Source: CAZART01 sp964487555 | GTDB taxonomy: Bacteria; Bacteroidota; Rhodothermia; Rhodothermales; VXPQ01 | NCBI GenBank assembly: GCA_964487555.1 | Contig: CAZART010000139.1 | Location: 1-12,554, forward strand | Length of the DNA: 12,554 nucleotides | Direction of reading: 5' to 3' | Part shown: positions 7,899-12,554 of the stretch, piece by piece | Layout of the letters: the number at the start of each line of letters is the position of its first letter | How positions within the stretch are numbered: position 1 is the stretch's first letter | Program-made: the position numbers and the translations under genes | The notes under the pieces: generated by a model | Database searches by the model: none | What the model was told of the DNA's origin: nothing | What the model saw: only the letters and a program-made list of their open reading frames with translations

Positions 7899-7931
7899 GG
7901 CGTGTTGCCGGGCTCGGAGGGCGGCGTCACA

Positions 7932-10900
7932 TTACGGCTCCGCGGTCGCCACCGCTTCCGTCGGGATCCGGTTCATCGTATACCACGCCTCGGTCGACCA
8001 GAGCTCGCCTCCGCGTGCGCTTTTGAACGGCTTCCGCAGATGCACATAGACGACGTGCCGCTCCTCGATTCCGTCGATCTCCAGGAAGGCCCTGCGTCTA
8101 TCATCGGAAAGCTGCACCGCCGTGACGTCTAGCACTTCTTCGTCCTTCATCGGTCCACCGTACGCCGGCGTCGGCTCGTACCACCACTGCCGGATCTCGT
8201 AATTCTCCGGCTTCGCGGCGGCCGCCGTGTCGGCCGGCTCCGTAAACTCGATCTCGAGCCCCTCCTCTCGGGCGCGAACGGCAAGCATCTCGAAGGGCGG
8301 CTCGCCCACGTAGGACAGCCGCTGCAGCCCGAACCAGTTCTTGCCGTAGTGGCTCCAGTTCCCCGGATTGCCGATCCCGCCGACGTAGAGCTTGCCGTCC
8401 GGACCCCAGACGATCCGATTGACACCGGCCTCGAGTCCTTGCGTGAAGCGAAAGACCGCTCCCTGATATTCGCCGTCCACCTTTTCTACGAATACCCGCT
8501 TCAATCCCCCATGCGTGACGTCGCCGTGAATCATCTGATTCTCGTAGGGGCCCAGGTTCAACAGCGTAGGCTGCGAGGGCGAATTCCCGATCTCATTCTG
8601 CGGAAGCCAGACGACCGGAGGCGCCTCCTGCAGGGTCTCCGAGGTCTCCGGCTCCACGGATCGATTGCCGTAAAATCGACCTTCGACGATGTGCAGCAGC
8701 TTGCTGGACGGCAGCCAATCGCCCTGATTATCGGTCACGAACAGCTCCCCATCCACTCCGAACGCAAGACCATTGGGCGTTCGGAGCCCACTCGCGACAG
8801 GCTGTACGGATCCGTCTGCTCTAGAAATCCTGATCACTTTTCCGCGGTCCGAATTCTGATCCGGCGCGCTCGCTCCTCCGGGAAGAATGGCCGTCGCCAG
8901 CGCCGCATAGAAATAGCCGTCTCGGTACTCGAGCCCGAACGAAAACTCGTGGAAGTTCGATGTGGCGCCCCAGTCATCCGAGACGGTCCGGAACTCGTCC
9001 GTGACGCCGTCTCCATCGTGATCGATGAGCTGCGTAAGCTCATGTTTCTGCAGGACGTATATGTCACCGTCGACGATCTTCACGCCCAGCGGCTCGAGAA
9101 GCCCTTTGGCAATCGGCTCGACCGAGACGTCCTCCGGATTTTCCGCATTCAGGTTCGAAATCACGTAGACCGTACCGTCCGGGTCCCACGTGCTCAAGAT
9201 CAGCCGCCCATCCGGCAGAAAGTCCATGCCGCTTACCTTCGGCTCGAAGGTCGGCGGCCGCACCGTTTCCAGACGGAAAGCAGGATGCACGTCAACCAGC
9301 GGCTCCTGATCGCCTGCATTCACGGGCTCCTCTTCGCCGGGCGGCTCGTACGGTCGGGTTTCCTGGACATCAGCTTCATCGTAGGTGAGCGCATCGGGGC
9401 CGATCACGGTGAATTCGTCCTCACCGTGTCGGATCCACTGCAGCGAAAGCGCCTTACCGCCGCCTCCCTGGAAATATTCGACGCGGATCGGATAGGTGCC
9501 CGCCTCGAGGAAGACTTCCCCGTCCATGACGGTCGCTCCGTGCTCGCCTCCATGGTCGATGATCTCGGTTCCGTCGATGTATAGGACGGACCCGTCATCG
9601 CTGATAAGGCGGAAGACATAGTTCGTCGTCTCCGGAATCTCGATCTGTCCCGTCGCCGTGACGTAGAAGTATTCTTCCAATTCGCCGAAGCCGGATTCTT
9701 CGGGGATGTGCAGGCCCGGAACGACCCCGGAGTAGATCGGAAGATCGTCGGGACCGGGCTCGGGCATCTCCTGCAGGGGGCCGGGAAAGCGGTAAACGTT
9801 GACGACGAGCCCGTGGCCATCGCCTCGCACATCCTGCGTGAGCGGGTAGGGCGTGCCCTTGTCTGTGAGAGGATCGGACCTGCCCACCTGCGCGAGCGCC
9901 GTGTCCGCGTCCAGCCCGAGAATGTAGCCGGCCATCTTCATGGCATCATCCGGGTGCATATCCGGATGCGGGGTCATTAGCGCAGTCCCCACCTCGTCGG
10001 CCCAGGAACCGGCACCGCCATCGATGATCTTCTGCGCGAGCATCGACACGTTCTCAGACGTCGAGTCGTATCGTTGGGCGATCGCCCGGTAGGACGGGCC
10101 GATGGTTTGTAGCTCCGTGTTATGGCAGGCGTGGCAATCGCTGTTCTCGATCAGCACGAGACCGGGATCTTTCTCCTCATCGCTACCTTCTCCCGATTCC
10201 ATCACCACGACCGGCTCGCGCGTAAACCACGAGGTCATCCGCGTCGCGCCGTTCGAGTTGAGAAGCAGACGACCGTCGAGGGTGTAGGCATTCCCGCCGG
10301 CGAGAGCCATCTCAGAAACGGGCCCCGCCTCGAATCGGCCGTCGGTTCGATAGCTGTTGACCGATCGAAGGGAGTGGAGGTGCGTTTCGAGGACCACCGG
10401 CGCACCTTGCGGCACATTGGAGGTTGTGAAAACGCGCTCGAATCCCGGACGCCCCTCCCCCTCACCGGCATATTCCGGCCGCTCGTTTATTGTGACCACG
10501 ATGCCGTTCGGGAGCACGAGATCGTATCGTAGGATAACGCCCCCGTCCTCGAACCGATGGCCGCGGAACTCCACCTCCGGCTTTATCTCACCGCCGTCCG
10601 TTACTACGCTCCAAGGCTCGTCGAACGGGCTCACCAGATAGGCGTTGCCTATGCTCGTCGGCTGGGCACCATGAGCCGTCGTGTAAACCGGCCCATCGAA
10701 GTCGACGCCGTCTCGCCACACCTTGTAGAGAGACGCTCGTTTGACGTCGTATGCTACCCAAAAGTCGTCACGTAGAGCCAACGTGATCATGCGCGGCTTC
10801 CAATCGAGCACGGTTCGGAAAACCCATGGGTCCCTCCCACGATCGACTTCAGGCTCAGCCGTCCGGCATGCACCGGTCACGAGCAGCGCTCCAAGCAGGC

Positions 10901-10946
10901 CTGCAATCGGCAGCAAGGTGGGTAGATATCGGCTTAGCGTGCGCAT
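7932..10946 (-). CDS. Predicted lipoprotein: cytochrome c module, PA14 domain and PQQ sugar-dehydrogenase-like beta-propeller
   Basis: Probable exported redox enzyme or sugar-binding oxidoreductase of the cell envelope. The leader MRTLSRYLPTLLPIAGLL... ends VTGAC, giving a likely lipid-modified Cys27. Residues about 28-260 are a beta-rich region I cannot name. A class I cytochrome c module follows, with the haem site CHACH at 271-275 and Met324 or Met330 as possible sixth ligand. A PA14 domain spans about 378-520 (ISDDGSVLYIDG, HGGEHGATV), a fold that usually binds carbohydrate. Residues about 550-872 resemble the glucose/sorbosone dehydrogenase or NHL-type propeller found beside haem-binding domains in Planctomycetota and Bacteroidota (SGLRTPNGLAFGVDGELFV), with an EF-hand-like DHDGDGVTDEF at 642-652. 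The last 130 residues are a beta-rich domain. PQQ-binding and catalytic residues cannot be confirmed by eye. The gene is convergent with the PorV-like gene and divergent from the AAA+ gene. The 1004-residue length suits the fusion. The start has no Shine-Dalgarno site. Confidence 0.88.
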   Translation of the reverse strand: MRTLSRYLPTLLPIAGLLGALLVTGACRTAEPEVDRGRDPWVFRTVLDWKPRMITLALRDDFWVAYDVKRASLYKVWRDGVDFDGPVYTTAHGAQPTSIGNAYLVSPFDEPWSVVTDGGEIKPEVEFRGHRFEDGGVILRYDLVLPNGIVVTINERPEYAGEGEGRPGFERVFTTSNVPQGAPVVLETHLHSLRSVNSYRTDGRFEAGPVSEMALAGGNAYTLDGRLLLNSNGATRMTSWFTREPVVVMESGEGSDEEKDPGLVLIENSDCHACHNTELQTIGPSYRAIAQRYDSTSENVSMLAQKIIDGGAGSWADEVGTALMTPHPDMHPDDAMKMAGYILGLDADTALAQVGRSDPLTDKGTPYPLTQDVRGDGHGLVVNVYRFPGPLQEMPEPGPDDLPIYSGVVPGLHIPEESGFGELEEYFYVTATGQIEIPETTNYVFRLISDDGSVLYIDGTEIIDHGGEHGATVMDGEVFLEAGTYPIRVEYFQGGGGKALSLQWIRHGEDEFTVIGPDALTYDEADVQETRPYEPPGEEEPVNAGDQEPLVDVHPAFRLETVRPPTFEPKVSGMDFLPDGRLILSTWDPDGTVYVISNLNAENPEDVSVEPIAKGLLEPLGVKIVDGDIYVLQKHELTQLIDHDGDGVTDEFRTVSDDWGATSNFHEFSFGLEYRDGYFYAALATAILPGGASAPDQNSDRGKVIRISRADGSVQPVASGLRTPNGLAFGVDGELFVTDNQGDWLPSSKLLHIVEGRFYGNRSVEPETSETLQEAPPVVWLPQNEIGNSPSQPTLLNLGPYENQMIHGDVTHGGLKRVFVEKVDGEYQGAVFRFTQGLEAGVNRIVWGPDGKLYVGGIGNPGNWSHYGKNWFGLQRLSYVGEPPFEMLAVRAREEGLEIEFTEPADTAAAAKPENYEIRQWWYEPTPAYGGPMKDEEVLDVTAVQLSDDRRRAFLEIDGIEERHVVYVHLRKPFKSARGGELWSTEAWYTMNRIPTEAVATAEP

Positions 10947-11176
10947 AGGTGTTTGGATTTGTGTAGCCTCGATATGCTATCCTGTTCAATATAGCGATCG
11001 CAACGGCTCCGGGATTCTCCACCGGCCGTGCCTATGGATCTCGCCGAAAACTCCACTTCCGCCACCGGACGAAACAGAACTAGGAGGGCGGGCAAACGTT
11101 TGTCTTCCGGCTCGTTCCGAAGATCTCGCACCGACGAGCCCGACCATCGCAATCTCTTCGACCGATCCTTCATCTT
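10947..11176. promoter_or_regulatory. Divergent intergenic region, likely promoters for the lipoprotein and the AAA+ gene
   Basis: The 230-nt gap lies between two outward-facing starts, so it should hold promoters for both. An AT-richer patch at about 10950-10995 is the best candidate. On the minus strand TTGAAC followed by TACACA 18 nt later is a weak -35/-10 pair. On the plus strand TTTGGA and TGCTAT, 17 nt apart, is equally weak. No TAnnTTTG Bacteroidota element at proper spacing, no riboswitch-like fold and no convincing small gene were seen. The part nearer the AAA+ gene (11000-11176) is GC-rich and could be a long leader. Confidence 0.35.
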
Positions 11177-12554
11177 ATGTCCGACAAAAAACGAACGGGC
11201 GCAACGATGCCGGCGCCTCCATCACAGCGAGACGACTCGTCGCATCGAGGCGAATCACCGGGATCCACCGAGGCGACAGCTTCGCCGGAATCCGTTCTCG
11301 ATAAATACACCGCACATTATCCGGCCTGGGCGCGGGAGCTTGCGCGTAAGTACTTCACCAAAACCCTCACGCAGTTCATCCTCTACGGCAACGTCCGTGA
11401 CCTCGTACCCACGAAGAATGTGGATGGTGAGCGCTCCTACCTTCCCCTACGCCAATTTCTGACGGACGATCTCTTCGCGGCGCGCGACGTCCTGATTTTC
11501 TACGATCGGTCGGCCGGCATCCATTTCGGTGACAAGGATTCCCAGCGGGACTTCAATCGGGCGCTGTCGGGGTACGACACGATCTTCGGGACGGAATATG
11601 CGCAGAAATTGCCGAAGGATCCGGTTCGGGTTTTTTCCGTGCTCGAGAACTACTTCCGGGTGCGTCTTGCTGAAGGCAAGCGGATCGCCTGCGTCATCGA
11701 CTATGCCGAGACGGTCATTCCGATGGCCGAGGCTTCGATGTACTCGGCCGAGGATCGCGGCGCCCTCGTCTTCCTTCAGAAATGGGCCCACGATCCGCTT
11801 TTCCTGGTCGGCGATTTCACGCTGTGCCTGATCACAGAGAACCTGACCGACTTGAATCAGCAGCTGGTCCAGAGCCCGTACACGGCAGAAATCCAGATAG
11901 AGATGCCGAATGAGGCCGCCCGCCGCGATTTCGCGCATACCTACGTCAACGGGCGCGTGCCCGAATTCGATCGGCACTCCGACGTGCGGATCGACACGCT
12001 TGCGACGCATACGGCCGGACTCGGCTTCATTCAGCTGAGAACCATTCTCGCCGACGTTCTCGAGAACCGCACGATCCTTACCTTCGAGGTGCTCTCTTTG
12101 ATGAAGAAGGAGTTCATCGAAGCGGAAGCCTACGGGATGCTCGAGTTCGTCGAGACGGATTTCCATCTGGATCTGGTGGCGGGCCACGCCGAGGCGAAAG
12201 CGCATCTGCGCCACGCCGCGGAAGCGCTGAAGAAGGGGCGCACGGACGTGATGCCCATGGGTTATCTCGTAAGCGGTCCGGTTGGAACGGGCAAGACCTT
12301 TATGATCACCTGCTTCGCGGGAGAGATCGGCATACCGATGGTCAAGCTGAAGAACTTCCGGTCTCAATGGCAGGGGGTGACGGAGGGCAATCTCGAGAAG
12401 ATCCTCCACCTCCTCGAGGCGATGACGCCGGTGGCGGTCATGATCGACGAGGCGGATGCCGCCCTCGGCGATCGCGATGCGGAGGGCGACTCCGGCGTTT
12501 CCAGCCGCGTCTTCGGGCAAATTGCCCAGTTCATGAGCGATCCCCGGCACCGGG
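11177..12554 (+). CDS. AAA+ ATPase with a degenerate first AAA module and an active second module (3' truncated by window end)
   Basis: The reading frame is open from ATG 11177 to the window edge (459 codons). Residues 1-40 are Ser/Pro/Arg-rich and probably disordered. Residues about 50-300 look like a first AAA module without a P-loop: QFILYGNVRDLVPT at 66-79 where a P-loop strand would be, a Walker B-like RIACVIDYAE (D175), a sensor 1-like TLCLITEN (215-222) and lid-like helices at about 275-297. A second module follows: VAGHAEAKAHLRHAAEALKKG, as at the start of FtsH/SpoVK-type domains, then Walker A GPVGTGKT (367-374) and Walker B VAVMIDEADA (D424, E425). Sensor 1, arginine finger and everything after lie outside the window, so a protease domain cannot be excluded. 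No signal peptide or membrane helix is visible, so it is probably cytoplasmic and remodels a protein substrate. The degenerate-plus-active layout recalls Ycf46-type proteins, but membership is not shown. ATG 11207 is an alternative start. Confidence 0.88.
   Translation, partial: MSDKKRTGATMPAPPSQRDDSSHRGESPGSTEATASPESVLDKYTAHYPAWARELARKYFTKTLTQFILYGNVRDLVPTKNVDGERSYLPLRQFLTDDLFAARDVLIFYDRSAGIHFGDKDSQRDFNRALSGYDTIFGTEYAQKLPKDPVRVFSVLENYFRVRLAEGKRIACVIDYAETVIPMAEASMYSAEDRGALVFLQKWAHDPLFLVGDFTLCLITENLTDLNQQLVQSPYTAEIQIEMPNEAARRDFAHTYVNGRVPEFDRHSDVRIDTLATHTAGLGFIQLRTILADVLENRTILTFEVLSLMKKEFIEAEAYGMLEFVETDFHLDLVAGHAEAKAHLRHAAEALKKGRTDVMPMGYLVSGPVGTGKTFMITCFAGEIGIPMVKLKNFRSQWQGVTEGNLEKILHLLEAMTPVAVMIDEADAALGDRDAEGDSGVSSRVFGQIAQFMSDPRHR

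Noticed and set aside
7899..7931. Bidirectional terminator between the convergent genes
   Set aside because: Only short, imperfect inverted repeats are found and there is no T-tract in either direction.
8349..9584. Long open frame (411 codons) on the plus strand inside the lipoprotein gene
   Set aside because: It lies antisense to a gene with clear cytochrome, PA14 and propeller motifs; its translation is Arg/His/Ile-rich with no recognisable motif, as expected for a shadow frame in GC-rich DNA.
10994..11001. GCGATCGC palindrome, with a longer GGGCGATCGCCC at 10076-10087, as HIP1-like or operator sites
   Set aside because: Only two were noticed and one lies inside a coding region; GATC-centred palindromes are expected by chance in GC-rich DNA. 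A genome-wide count would be needed.

Overview
The window reads as a chromosomal segment of a GC-rich member of the Bacteroidota/FCB group, most like Rhodothermota (Rhodothermus/Salinibacter relatives). The reasons are a TonB-dependent receptor with an N-terminal carboxypeptidase-regulatory-like domain, a PorV/PorQ-family outer-membrane barrel, two proteins with type IX secretion (T9SS)-like C-terminal tails, signal peptides that all cleave just before Gln (the Bacteroidetes 'Q-rule'), and starts that mostly lack Shine-Dalgarno sites. The taxonomic call is inference; no rRNA or tRNA gene is present.

Layout. 1-183: last 60 codons of a secreted protein ending in a FlgD/T9SS-like tail, followed by a clear intrinsic terminator (211-250). 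334-7814: three plus-strand genes, probably one transcription unit: a TonB-dependent receptor, a 1156-residue surface protein with acidic Ca-binding-like repeats, a fibronectin-III-like domain and a T9SS-like tail, and a PorV/PorQ-like barrel. A degenerate 7-bp tandem repeat fills most of the gap before the third gene, and a 22-bp tandem repeat begins on that gene's own stop codon. 7932-10946 (minus strand, convergent): a 1004-residue predicted lipoprotein combining a mono-haem cytochrome c module, a PA14 domain and a glucose/sorbosone-dehydrogenase-like beta-propeller. 10947-11176: a divergent intergenic region. 11177 to the window end: the N-terminal 459 codons of an AAA+ ATPase with a first AAA-like module lacking a P-loop and a second with intact Walker A and B motifs.

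How the genes may work together. The three-gene cluster is the most system-like part. A TonB-energised outer-membrane channel, a large secreted partner tightly coupled to it (6-nt gap), and a PorV-like barrel that could help deliver or anchor the partner would make a SusCD-like uptake or surface complex without SusD. The substrate cannot be read from the sequence. The cytochrome/PA14/propeller lipoprotein suggests periplasmic or surface oxidation of a sugar or polyol, but its link to the cluster is only proximity. The AAA+ gene looks functionally separate.
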